A DNA stretch of 9,805 nucleotides, taken from NCBI GenBank assembly GCA_946482045.1, contig CAMLPZ010000157.1, positions 1-9,805 on the forward strand, written 5' to 3'. The translations under genes and the position numbers were made by a program. This DNA is from an uncultured Asticcacaulis sp. (GTDB taxonomy: Bacteria > Pseudomonadota > Alphaproteobacteria > Caulobacterales > Caulobacteraceae). Numbering within the stretch: position 1 is the stretch's first letter; each line of letters begins with the position of its first letter. The notes below the pieces were generated by a model. It had not been told where the DNA came from. It worked only from the letters and a program-made list of their open reading frames with translations, and made no database searches. Shown here piece after piece: positions 1-6,607 of this stretch.

Positions 1-1090
1 TTATGGAATCGACGCCGATCAGGTCGAACTGCAGGTCATCATAGTGGTCTCCCAGGCGCTGGCGCAGGATGTCCAAAGCCAGTCGCCCCCGCGCAAGCGC
101 GCCGGGGCCGCCATAGGATATCTGTCCTTCCCCCATGAAGCCGTCGAGATAACCCAGGATCACTTTCAGGCTTTCCGGTCGCGGCCGCCCTTTGGCGCCC
201 GTCACCTGGATGCGATTCGGCGCGAGCGGCTGGAAGGAAACATTGCGTATGTCGGTGACCGCGTCCGCCTGGAGGTATGCCGCCGGATCCAGGATTTCGT
301 AGAGCAATTGCTCCTTGCAGGTCGCCGGCGTGATCAGCCCGCCTGAGCCGGTCACCTTGGTAATGACGGCCGTGCCATCGGCGGTGACCTCCGCGATCGG
401 GAAACCGAGGCGCGCCAGGTCAGGCACATCCTTCACCCCGGGATCGGCGAAGTATCCGCCTGTAATCTGGCCGGCGCATTCCATGAGGTGACCTATGACT
501 GTGCCTTGCGCCAGCCGGTCCCAATCGTCGGCCGCCCAGCCAAACCTGTGGATCATGGGCGCCAGGAAAAGCGCCGGATCACCAACCCGGCCCGTGAGGA
601 CAATATCGGCGCCCGCCGCCAGGGCGGCGACAATCCCGTCGGCGCCGGTATAGGCATTAGCTGATACGAGCGAGCCGCGCAAATCCCGCACCTGGCCCGG
701 CCGATCGAGCAAGGCGGCATCGAAATCCAGTTGATCGAGGACATCATCCCCGGTGACGGCCGCCACCTTGAGGCCTGTGATGCCAAGACTGCGGGCGATG
801 TCGATTACCGCGTCGGCCGCGCCCAGTGGATTGGCGGCGCCCATATTGGAAATCATGCGCACGCCCCGTTCGCGGCACGGTTTGAGAACCGCCTGCATCC
901 GCTCGATGAGGTAGGGATCGAACCCTGCCTTCGGATTGGCGCGCCGGGCGATCTGCGCCAGGGCAATGGTACGTTCGGCGAGGCATTCGAAGACGAGGTA
1001 GTCAAGGTCGCCGCGCTCAGCAAGTTCAACGGCAGGGTCGATGCGGTCGCCGGAGAAGCCGGCGCCGCAGCCGATACGCAAGGCACTCAT
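1..1090 (-). CDS. AtuA/DUF1446-family protein (acyclic terpene utilisation AtuA-like), C-terminus cut by window edge
   Basis: The first 363 codons of a gene that runs off the left edge with no stop in view. The translation starts MSALRIGCGAGFSGDRID and carries stretches I recognise from the AtuA/DUF1446 family: a Gly-rich N-terminus, SNMGAANP (about residue 88), SANAYTGADGI, DIVLTGRVGDPAL, GHLMECAGQITGGYFADPG and KEQLLYEILDP, followed by a SYGGPGA stretch near the cut. The family is named after AtuA of the Pseudomonas acyclic-terpene (citronellol/geraniol) cluster, but its reaction is not established, and membership does not imply terpene use. It is probably a soluble cytoplasmic protein; no signal peptide is visible. 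The start is the ATG at 1090, which overlaps the TGA of the transporter gene as ATGA with no strong Shine-Dalgarno, so translational coupling is likely. Family proteins are usually longer, often followed by or fused to a small DUF4387 domain, which may lie just outside the window. Family call is confident; function is not. Confidence 0.9.
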   Translation of the reverse strand, partial: MSALRIGCGAGFSGDRIDPAVELAERGDLDYLVFECLAERTIALAQIARRANPKAGFDPYLIERMQAVLKPCRERGVRMISNMGAANPLGAADAVIDIARSLGITGLKVAAVTGDDVLDQLDFDAALLDRPGQVRDLRGSLVSANAYTGADGIVAALAAGADIVLTGRVGDPALFLAPMIHRFGWAADDWDRLAQGTVIGHLMECAGQITGGYFADPGVKDVPDLARLGFPIAEVTADGTAVITKVTGSGGLITPATCKEQLLYEILDPAAYLQADAVTDIRNVSFQPLAPNRIQVTGAKGRPRPESLKVILGYLDGFMGEGQISYGGPGALARGRLALDILRQRLGDHYDDLQFDLIGVDSI

Positions 1091-2382
1091 ATCGGGAATA
1101 ATCCAAAAAGCACTGCCGCAAAGGTCATCAATACCGATGCCGCGAACAGCCAGGGAATAGTGAAGCGCTGATGTGCGCCCAGGTCGATGCCGCTAAGGCC
1201 GGCCACCAGAAATGTCGCGGGCGTGAGCGGGCTTACAGGAAAGCCGGTCGTCATCTGGCCGAGCAGGGCGGCCTGGGCGACCTGGACGGGCGGAACGCCG
1301 AACGGTTTGGCAACCTCCGCGACCACCGGCAGCACGCCGAAGTAAAACGAATCCGGGTCGAACATCAGGCTGAGCGGCATCGACAGCAAACCAAGGGCGA
1401 AGGGAATATGAGATCCTGCGCCGGTAGGGACCAAGGCGACAGCTTCTGTCGCCAGCGCCTTGATCACGCCGGTTCCATTCATCACGCCGGTGAAGGCGCC
1501 GGCGGCGAACAGGACGCCCGCCATCAGCAGGGCAGAGCGGGCATGCGCTTCGATCCGCATCCGCTGGTCATCGGCGTTGGGATAGTTGATCAGTAGGGCC
1601 AGCACCAGGCCGGTCATGAAGACAACGATCGGCTCGACAAGACCGCTGACCATCACCGCCATGACGGTCAAGGCCAGGACCAGGTTAATCCAGAAGAGGT
1701 GCGGGCGGCGGATCAGTGGATCGCCCAAGGGCAGTTGTGGCGTGGACGCGATCTCCGCGCCGGCCAAATGGAGGCCCAAACGCCGTTCTTCGCGCTTGCC
1801 AAGCCACCAGGCGGCGGCAAAAACGAAGGTCAGGCCCACGGCCTGAACGGGAATCATCGGATTGAAGATGTCACCGACCGGCAGTCCGAGCGCGGCGGAG
1901 GCGCGTATCGTTGGACCAGTCCACGGCAGGAAGTTGACGCCAGCCGCAAGCGATGCGCAGCACGCCAGCACACGCCGATCCATGCGCAGCGCATCGTAGA
2001 GCGGAAGCATCGCGGGAATGGTAATGAGGAAACAGACAGCGCCTGATCCATCGAGGTGAATCAGCAGGGCCAGGGCCGCGGTCCCCACGGTAATCCGGGC
2101 GGGCTTGTTGCCGACAATCGCGATGATCCGCCGGATGATGGGATCGAGCAGGCCGGCGTCGCTCATGACGCCGAAGAACAGGATGGCAAAGATGAACATG
2201 CCGGCGACCGGGGCGATCTTTTCTATGCCCACGAGGATCAGCTTGCCGGTGCCCAGCCCGTATCCGCATGCCAGGGCCACGCCGATGGCAACAATCACCA
2301 GTGCGGCCAGTGACGACACGCGTTGCGTCATTACCATGAGAAGAAGCGCCGCGATCGCGACGAGCCCAATGATGGCCAGCAT
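1087..2382 (-). CDS. CitMHS-family carboxylate:cation symporter
   Basis: A 431-residue, very hydrophobic inner-membrane protein with about 10-12 predicted membrane segments starting at residue 1. It matches the CitMHS (citrate-Mg2+:H+/citrate:H+ symporter) family in length and motifs: HLDGSGAVCFLITIPAMLP (residues about 109-127), AGVNFLPWTGPTIRASAALG (about 147-166), DPDSFYFGVLPV in the second half, and GFPVSPLTPATFLVAGLSGIDLG near the end. Characterised members take up citrate, alone or with a divalent metal, driven by protons; here the substrate could be another di- or tricarboxylate. The ATG at 2382 is preceded by AGGGA with a 10-base spacing. The stop overlaps the start of the AtuA-like gene, so the two are one transcriptional unit and probably one pathway: import, then breakdown of an organic acid. 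Upstream is a 159-bp AT-rich gap with its own possible promoter. Confidence 0.9.
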   Translation of the reverse strand: MLAIIGLVAIAALLLMVMTQRVSSLAALVIVAIGVALACGYGLGTGKLILVGIEKIAPVAGMFIFAILFFGVMSDAGLLDPIIRRIIAIVGNKPARITVGTAALALLIHLDGSGAVCFLITIPAMLPLYDALRMDRRVLACCASLAAGVNFLPWTGPTIRASAALGLPVGDIFNPMIPVQAVGLTFVFAAAWWLGKREERRLGLHLAGAEIASTPQLPLGDPLIRRPHLFWINLVLALTVMAVMVSGLVEPIVVFMTGLVLALLINYPNADDQRMRIEAHARSALLMAGVLFAAGAFTGVMNGTGVIKALATEAVALVPTGAGSHIPFALGLLSMPLSLMFDPDSFYFGVLPVVAEVAKPFGVPPVQVAQAALLGQMTTGFPVSPLTPATFLVAGLSGIDLGAHQRFTIPWLFAASVLMTFAAVLFGLFPI

Positions 2383-2541
2383 GGGTTTATTGTCCCTGTT
2401 TATAATATTATGAAGGGACTAAATATTTAAATGTGTTTTATGTCAATGGATGGTGTGGATTTATATTTAAACTACTTCCGTGAATACTTATTATGTTTTT
2501 TTATGGATCTATAAAGATAACAAATCAGGTGGCCGGGTGTG
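2383..2541. other. AT-rich intergenic region between lacI-type gene and transporter gene
   Basis: A 159-bp gap, strongly AT-rich between about 2400 and 2525, in contrast to the GC-rich genes on both sides. I see no open reading frame of substance, no clear intrinsic terminator after the regulator gene, and no copy of the GACAACGTTGTC palindrome found in the divergent region. Short AT palindromes (AAATATTT, ATTTAAAT, 2421-2432) are present but are expected by chance at this composition. The region probably holds the promoter of the transporter-AtuA unit. Confidence 0.7.
2420..2446 (-). promoter_or_regulatory. Possible promoter for the CitMHS-AtuA operon
   Basis: On the minus strand a perfect TTGACA (2446-2441) is followed after 15 bases by TATTTA (2425-2420). 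The hexamers are good but the spacing is shorter than the usual 17. Transcription would begin about 30 bases before the AGGGA ribosome-binding site of the transporter gene. The AT-rich background raises the chance of accidental matches. Confidence 0.4.
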
Positions 2542-3561
2542 TTATTTCGGCGCTGCCGTGGTTCCCCGGATGACCAGGCTGAAGTCGAGTTTCTGAACCT
2601 CCTTGGTCTTGACGGCCAGGTCGCCGCCGAGGCTCTTGACGACGGAATCCATCGCGGTTTCGCCCATGTCCGCAATCGGCTGGCGAATGGTGGTCAGTGG
2701 CGGCCAGACAGTTTCCGCGCCAGGGCTGTCATCGAAGCCGACGATGGACATATCGTTGGGTATGTTGAGCCCGTACTTCGCCGCGGCGGTCATCAGGCCG
2801 AAGGCAATCATGTCGTTCCCGGCGAATATGGCGGTTGGCCGGTTCTTGGAAGACATAATGGCTTCACCAGTCGCAATCGCGCCCTTGGGGGTGGCCGCAT
2901 CCACTTCCTTCAAGGGGTAGGGCGGCACCAGGTTCTTGTCGCGGAAGTAGCGCGTGTAGCCCTGGTAGCGATCCTCGCTCGCGCCGGTCTCCCTGAACCC
3001 GACATACAGGATATCCCGATGGCCCAATTGCCATAGATGGTCGATGGCTTCGTAAGCGGCCTGGCTGTCGTTCATGAAGACATAGGATGATCGCTCCAAC
3101 TGCAGCCGTGGGGCAATCCGGACATAGGGGATTTTGAGTTCGTCCAGCATGTCGAGAATGGCGGGATCGTCGCACATTGGCGGCGGAACGATGACCGCGT
3201 CGAAGCGCGAGGTGCTCAGGCGCTTCAGGACTGTGGGGCGGTCCTCACGCTCATAGCCTCGCATAGGCTCCATGATCATATGGTAGCCATGGCGGCGGGC
3301 GGCCCGCATGACGCCGGTTTGCAGGGCGCTATAGTAGTAGTGGATTTCGTCGCTGTAAATCATGAGCCCGACCAGATAGCTGCGCGAGCCGGGCAGGGCG
3401 CGGGCCGCGGCGTTCGGCTTGAAGCCGTGCGCGTCTATGATCGCCTGAATGCGGGCCCGCGTTGCGGGGCTTACGCCATGCTCGTGATTGAGAACGCGCG
3501 AAACGCTCTTGATGGAAACTTCCGCTTCACGCGCAATATCAACAATCGTCAGGTTTTTCAT
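2542..3561 (-). CDS. LacI-family transcriptional regulator
   Basis: A 339-residue protein of standard LacI/GalR architecture. The N-terminal helix-turn-helix spans about residues 4-25 (TIVDIAREAEVSIKSVSRVLN), with recognition-helix start residues I17-K18-S19. A hinge-helix region NAAARALPGSRS follows around residues 51-62, then a periplasmic-binding-protein-like effector domain from SYLVGLMIYSDE to the end, including AIFAGNDMIAFGLM and MSIVGFDDSP, typical of the family. Such proteins normally repress sugar-utilisation genes until a sugar or derivative binds. It lies 73 bp downstream of the GH3 gene in the same direction, so it may be co-transcribed with it and provide feedback. The hinge leucine fits recognition of palindromes with a central CG, such as the two GACAACGTT sites in the divergent region. 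There is no good Shine-Dalgarno, and a stable hairpin ends two bases before the ATG. Confidence 0.95.
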   Translation of the reverse strand: MKNLTIVDIAREAEVSIKSVSRVLNHEHGVSPATRARIQAIIDAHGFKPNAAARALPGSRSYLVGLMIYSDEIHYYYSALQTGVMRAARRHGYHMIMEPMRGYEREDRPTVLKRLSTSRFDAVIVPPPMCDDPAILDMLDELKIPYVRIAPRLQLERSSYVFMNDSQAAYEAIDHLWQLGHRDILYVGFRETGASEDRYQGYTRYFRDKNLVPPYPLKEVDAATPKGAIATGEAIMSSKNRPTAIFAGNDMIAFGLMTAAAKYGLNIPNDMSIVGFDDSPGAETVWPPLTTIRQPIADMGETAMDSVVKSLGGDLAVKTKEVQKLDFSLVIRGTTAAPK

Positions 3562-3563
3562 GG

Positions 3564-3598
3564 GTCTCGGAGGGTGTTCGGAAGCCGCCCCCCGAGAC
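3564..3598 (-). promoter_or_regulatory. Stable hairpin directly before the lacI-type start codon
   Basis: Bases 3598-3588 and 3574-3564 form an 11-bp stem in the minus-strand RNA: GTCTCGG pairs perfectly with CCGAGAC, one G-U wobble follows, then GGG-CCC, leaving a 13-base loop. The stem ends two bases before the ATG at 3561 and covers the place where a ribosome-binding site would sit. No U-run follows, so it does not look like a terminator. It may limit translation of the regulator or protect the 3' end of the GH3 message. Confidence 0.6.
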
Positions 3599-3634
3599 TT
3601 AATCCGTTCGTGATCAGAATAAAAGGTTTTCAGC

Positions 3635-5854
3635 CTACGGCTCGCGCGTGGATGCGGCTAGGGTGGCTGAGCCTTTGACGCCAGCATCCTCGGCGTTGCG
3701 GGCGACGGATACACTGTATTGTCCGGCCGCCTGGACCCATTTGTGGGTGGTCTCATCGAACCGCGACAGCAGGCGCGGATCGGCGGTCACGGTTACCGTC
3801 TTGCTCTCGCCCGGCGCCAGCGACACCTTGGAGAAGCCGATCAAACGCTTGGTCGCACCGGCCGGCAGCTGGTCGAGATATACCTGCGGCGCGTCCTTGC
3901 CCGCCAACTTGCCGGTGTTGGTTACCTTGAAACTGACCGTCAGGGTCTTGCCGCCGGTCACCTTCACATCGGAATAGGCGAATTGCGTATAGGACAGGCC
4001 GTGACCGAACGGGAACAGGGCCTTCTGCTTGAGCGCCGCGAACCGCCGGTATCCGACATCGGCACCCTCGTCATAACGGACATCGAAGACCTGGCCATCG
4101 GGGAGGCCGAGGCCGGGCATGACGCTGCGCGGATATTGATCGATGGAGAGCGGGAAGGTGACGGGCAGGCGGCCCGACGGATTGACCGCGCCGGTCAGCA
4201 CCTCGGCAATCGCCTCGCCACCTTTCTGCCCGGAATACCAGGCTTCGATTACAGCCGGCGTCTTTGAAAGCCAGGGCATGGTCACGGCGCCGCCGGTCTG
4301 GAGGACCACAACCGTGCGCGCATTCGCGTCCGCGAGAGCGCTGATGAGCGCGTCCTGCCCGTCCGGCAGGCTGAGATCGGGAGCGTCGTCGCCCTCGGCC
4401 ATCCACTGGTTGCCGAACACGATTACCAGGTCGGCTTCCTTGGCCTTGCGTACGGCCTCCGCCGGATACCGGCCCGTGTCGAACCGGATGTTCACGTTTG
4501 GCAGGCGATCCTTCAGGGCTTTCACGGGGGAGGAAGGGTGAAAATTCATGCGATTGAAGGCCGCCATCATGCCTTCGCCGCCAACCGGGATGGCCAGTTG
4601 GCCGGCGTCGGAGGTGACCTGCGACGAGCCGCCGCCCGAGAGCACGCCGGCATCGGCGCGACCTCCGACAATGAGAATATTTTTGGCGGTCGCGGCCAGG
4701 GGCAGCAGATTGCCTTCATTCTTCAGTAGGACGATCCCCTCCGCCGCCGCTTGGCGCGACACCTCGGCGTTGGCTGCGCGGTCAACCGTGACCGGCGCGG
4801 GCGAGTCGAACAGTCCGGCGGCAAACATCGAACGCAGGATCCGGCGCGACATGTCCGACAGGCGGGCCGCCGGTACTTCGCCGCTGGCGATGGCCGCTTT
4901 TAGCGGCTCGCCGAACCAGACCTGCTTGTCCAGTTGTTCGCCGGATTGCTGGTCGAGGCCCTTCATGGCGAAGTCCGTGGATTTCACGGCGCCCCAGTCG
5001 GACATGACATAGCCCTTATAACCCCAATCCCTTTTCAGGACGTTGTTCAAAAGGTGGTCGTTGCCGCAGGCATAGGCGCCATTGACCAGATTATATGCGC
5101 ACATCACCGAGCCGGGCTGGCCGACTTCGAGCGCAATCTGAAAGGCGAGCAGGTCCGATTCGCGCATGGCGGATTCGGAAATGACGCTGTTGGCGAAGTT
5201 CCGGCCCGTTTCCTGGTCGTTGATCGCGAAATGCTTCATGGTCGAGATGATGTTCTGGCTTTGAATGCCCTTGATCGCCGAACCGGCGATCATGCCCGCC
5301 AAAAGGGGGTCTTCGCCGGTATATTCAAAATTGCGGCCGCCGCGCGGGTCGCGCGCGAGGTTGACGCCGCCGGCCAGCTGCACATTGATGCCGCGTGAGC
5401 GGGCTTCTTCGCCGACCACCACTCCGCCTTTGAAGGCAAGGTCGGTGTTGAAGGTTGCGGCCAGCAGCAGGCTCGACGGCAGGGCGGTCGCGGTATCGCC
5501 GGGTCGCACATTGCCCGGATTGGTCACGCCCAGGGATGCGTCGCTTTGCTGCTGCGCGGGTATGCCCAGCCGCGCAATGCCCGGAATGAAGCCGGCCGAC
5601 CCGATCGCGCCCTCCGGCAACTTCATGCCGGGGAAGAAGATCATGGCCATGGGACCGTGGACCAGGCTCAGGCGCTCATCCGGCGTCAATGCCTTTTCCA
5701 GCATTGCCGCGCGCTGATCCGCGCTCAGGGATTTATCCTGCCATGGAGCCGTCTCGGCCGCGCTGGCGTCAAAAGGCAGGGCGAGGGCAACGAGTAGGGC
5801 TGCCGTTGAGGCGGCTCTCGAGAGTTTGGCGGCAATGGAAGAGGTCGGTTTCAT
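3635..5854 (-). CDS. Exported glycoside hydrolase family 3 (beta-glucosidase/beta-xylosidase type)
   Basis: A 739-residue enzyme when started at the ATG at 5854, preferred over upstream ATGs (5905, 5872) because it has AGGGA six bases before it and begins a clean Sec signal peptide (MKPTSSIAAKLSR, hydrophobic core, then FDASAAE with cleavage after ASA). The N-terminal GH3 barrel contains the substrate-binding KHF pair (about K207-H208) and the VMSDWGA motif with the expected nucleophile Asp (about 286). The second domain has EGDDAPDLSLPDGQ, where the Glu near 487 is the likely acid/base. A C-terminal fibronectin-III-like domain starts around FPFGHGLSYTQFAYS. This three-part order is common in GH3 enzymes that release beta-linked glucose or xylose from oligosaccharides or aryl glycosides; exact specificity is not readable. 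It probably acts in the periplasm. It is transcribed divergently from the TonB-dependent receptor and followed by the LacI-type gene. Confidence 0.95.
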   Translation of the reverse strand: MKPTSSIAAKLSRAASTAALLVALALPFDASAAETAPWQDKSLSADQRAAMLEKALTPDERLSLVHGPMAMIFFPGMKLPEGAIGSAGFIPGIARLGIPAQQQSDASLGVTNPGNVRPGDTATALPSSLLLAATFNTDLAFKGGVVVGEEARSRGINVQLAGGVNLARDPRGGRNFEYTGEDPLLAGMIAGSAIKGIQSQNIISTMKHFAINDQETGRNFANSVISESAMRESDLLAFQIALEVGQPGSVMCAYNLVNGAYACGNDHLLNNVLKRDWGYKGYVMSDWGAVKSTDFAMKGLDQQSGEQLDKQVWFGEPLKAAIASGEVPAARLSDMSRRILRSMFAAGLFDSPAPVTVDRAANAEVSRQAAAEGIVLLKNEGNLLPLAATAKNILIVGGRADAGVLSGGGSSQVTSDAGQLAIPVGGEGMMAAFNRMNFHPSSPVKALKDRLPNVNIRFDTGRYPAEAVRKAKEADLVIVFGNQWMAEGDDAPDLSLPDGQDALISALADANARTVVVLQTGGAVTMPWLSKTPAVIEAWYSGQKGGEAIAEVLTGAVNPSGRLPVTFPLSIDQYPRSVMPGLGLPDGQVFDVRYDEGADVGYRRFAALKQKALFPFGHGLSYTQFAYSDVKVTGGKTLTVSFKVTNTGKLAGKDAPQVYLDQLPAGATKRLIGFSKVSLAPGESKTVTVTADPRLLSRFDETTHKWVQAAGQYSVSVARNAEDAGVKGSATLAASTREP

Positions 5855-5914
5855 GGAGCATCCCTGAGACATATGCCGTTCGACGACCAGGCCGTGCGCC
5901 GACATTATTGATTG

Positions 5915-5949
5915 AAAAAATGCGCGCCCCAGAGAGAGGGCTGGGGCGC
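5915..5949 (-). terminator. Intrinsic-terminator-like hairpin in the GH3 leader (possible attenuator)
   Basis: On the minus strand a perfect 9-bp GC-rich stem (GCGCCCCAG with CTGGGGCGC, 5949-5941 and 5932-5924, 8-base loop) is followed three bases later by six T residues (5920-5915). This is a good intrinsic terminator shape, 60 bases upstream of the GH3 start codon and downstream of the predicted GH3 promoter. It could attenuate GH3 transcription, or stop stray leftward transcripts if the true GH3 promoter lies closer to the gene. Confidence 0.65.
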
Positions 5950-5954
5950 AAGAA

Positions 5955-5976
5955 GAAACCGGAGGTATACCGGTTT
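5955..5976 (-). other. Second hairpin in the GH3 leader
   Basis: GAAACCGG (5955-5962) and CCGGTTTC (5969-5976 region) form a perfect or nearly perfect 8-bp stem with a loop of about 7 bases, containing the palindrome GGTATACC at 5964-5971. In the minus-strand transcript it lies five bases before the terminator-like hairpin, and may be part of a folded leader or a separate protein-binding site. Confidence 0.45.
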
Positions 5977-5988
5977 CGGACGGCTGGC

Positions 5989-6015
5989 AGTGAGGACACT
6001 AGGGGGATTCTCACT
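5989..6015 (-). other. Third, weaker hairpin in the GH3 leader
   Basis: AGTGAG (5989-5994) and CTCACT (6010-6015) form a 6-bp stem around a 15-base loop. It lies immediately downstream of the predicted GH3 transcription start. On its own it could be chance; with the two hairpins that follow it suggests a structured leader of about 165 bases. Confidence 0.3.
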
Positions 6016-6016
6016 A

Positions 6017-6028
6017 GACAACGTTGTC
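6017..6028. promoter_or_regulatory. Putative LacI-type operator O1 (GACAACGTTGTC)
   Basis: A perfect 12-bp palindrome with central CG, the form bound by LacI/GalR-family regulators. It abuts the predicted -10 hexamer of the GH3 promoter and its centre falls about at the expected transcription start, the classical repressor position. An 11/12 match occurs at 6429-6440. The likely binder is the LacI-family protein encoded downstream of GH3. Confidence 0.65.
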
Positions 6029-6058
6029 GTAATATTGGCCATTTTCTGCATGAGTCAA
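6029..6058 (-). promoter_or_regulatory. Predicted GH3 promoter
   Basis: On the minus strand TTGACT (6058-6053) is followed after 18 bases by TATTAC (6034-6029). The hexamers are five-of-six and four-of-six matches to the sigma-70 consensus. The O1 palindrome begins directly after the -10, which supports this being the regulated start. The leader to the GH3 ATG would be about 168 bases. Confidence 0.5.
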
Positions 6059-6342
6059 GATAATTTTGCCTTTCGGGGCTGAGGTGGGCGGCGTGTGGAT
6101 TGAGCGCGTGCAATGGCGCGTTTCTCACGCTTTTAGTGTTGCTGGCATGCAACAGATGAACATCGAAATGGCTATTTTTGCTGAAATTTATTAAGCTGGT
6201 CACTATTAGATTTTTTTATGGAAGAATTTGAAAAAACTATAATTTACAAGGGTTTTTTTGATCGTATATCCGTTTTGCCTATTGATTATATTGAATAACC
6301 TTCTGCGCATGGGTTGGGTACGGGGGTAGTGCCGACATTTGT

Positions 6343-6356
6343 TGTGAGCGTTACCA
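6343..6356. promoter_or_regulatory. Second class of LacI-type operator-like site (TGTGAGCGTTACCA)
   Basis: This 14-mer resembles operators of other LacI-family regulators: with the preceding T it shares TTGTGAGCG with the Escherichia coli lac operator, and it differs at two positions from the reverse complement of the Caulobacter xylose-operon motif as I recall it (TGGTAGCGCTAACA). It is an imperfect palindrome and differs from O1/O2, so another regulator could be involved. Confidence 0.4.
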
Positions 6357-6365
6357 TGACGTCAT
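6356..6365. promoter_or_regulatory. 10-bp palindrome ATGACGTCAT
   Basis: A perfect palindrome directly abutting the TGTGAGCGTTACCA site. Symmetry and position suggest a dimeric regulator binding site; I cannot name the binder. A further odd palindrome, ACGGTAACCGT, lies at 6385-6395. Confidence 0.35.
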
Positions 6366-6428
6366 CGCGTCTGATTGTCACTGTACGGTAACCGTCGATG
6401 GGTCGGATTTGCGCGCCGGCGCTGCGTT

Positions 6429-6440
6429 GACAACGTTATC
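6429..6440. promoter_or_regulatory. Putative LacI-type operator O2 (GACAACGTTATC) on the receptor side
   Basis: This differs from O1 at a single position and shares its central CG. It overlaps a perfect TTGACA at 6427-6432 on the plus strand, a possible -35 element for the receptor gene, although no good -10 is visible 16-18 bases further on. The centre is 412 bp from that of O1 and 174 bases before the receptor ATG. Confidence 0.55.
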
Positions 6441-6534
6441 TCTATTCGTCAGGCTGAGTGCGCGGGCACGGCCAAACCGGCAGGCTGGCAAATAAAAGCA
6501 AAAAGCCTTTGTGGCTAAGGGGAAGGACGTTGTT

Positions 6535-6555
6535 TGGACGGCATTTGACCGTCCA
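6535..6555 (+). other. Hairpin in the receptor leader
   Basis: TGGACGG (6535-6541) and CCGTCCA (6549-6555) form a perfect 7-bp stem with a 7-base loop. It lies in the untranslated leader of the receptor gene, about 50 bases before the start codon. No T-run follows in the plus direction, so it is not an evident terminator. Confidence 0.4.
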
Positions 6556-6607
6556 GGTTCCCAAAAAAATGAGACGATAAATGGCGCAATGCCAGGGGAA
6601 GGAAAAT

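Larger units (their letters stand above)
5855..6607. other. 753-bp divergent regulatory region
   Basis: The space between the divergent GH3 and receptor genes. It contains no convincing gene; the long minus-strand frame across 5769-6203 has no ribosome-binding site or recognisable protein character. It does contain a GH3-side promoter with an overlapping palindrome, three hairpins in the GH3 leader, an AT-rich block at about 6160-6300, a cluster of palindromes at 6343-6395, and a second palindrome at 6429-6440 on the receptor side. The size and density of sites suggest control by more than one factor. Confidence 0.75.

Noticed and set aside
731..1596. Two consecutive plus-strand frames opposite the AtuA-like and transporter genes
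   Set aside because: Both are antisense to genes with strong family motifs and have no family character of their own.
2539..3036. A 165-codon plus-strand frame antisense to the LacI-type gene
   Set aside because: The opposite strand encodes an unmistakable LacI-family protein in full; the plus frame is a compositional shadow.
5855..5905. Longer GH3 start at 5905, adding 17 residues
   Set aside because: It has no Shine-Dalgarno and would put a hydrophilic stretch before the signal peptide; the ATG at 5854 has AGGGA and a normal signal sequence.
5769..6203. A 144-codon minus-strand frame spanning the GH3 signal-peptide region and the divergent region
   Set aside because: It overlaps the GH3 start in another frame, runs through the leader hairpins and operator, has no ribosome-binding site and its translation resembles no protein family.
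6523..6534. A further GACAACGTTGTC-like match near the receptor leader
   Set aside because: Only eight of twelve bases agree, with one half-site intact; this is not distinguishable from chance.
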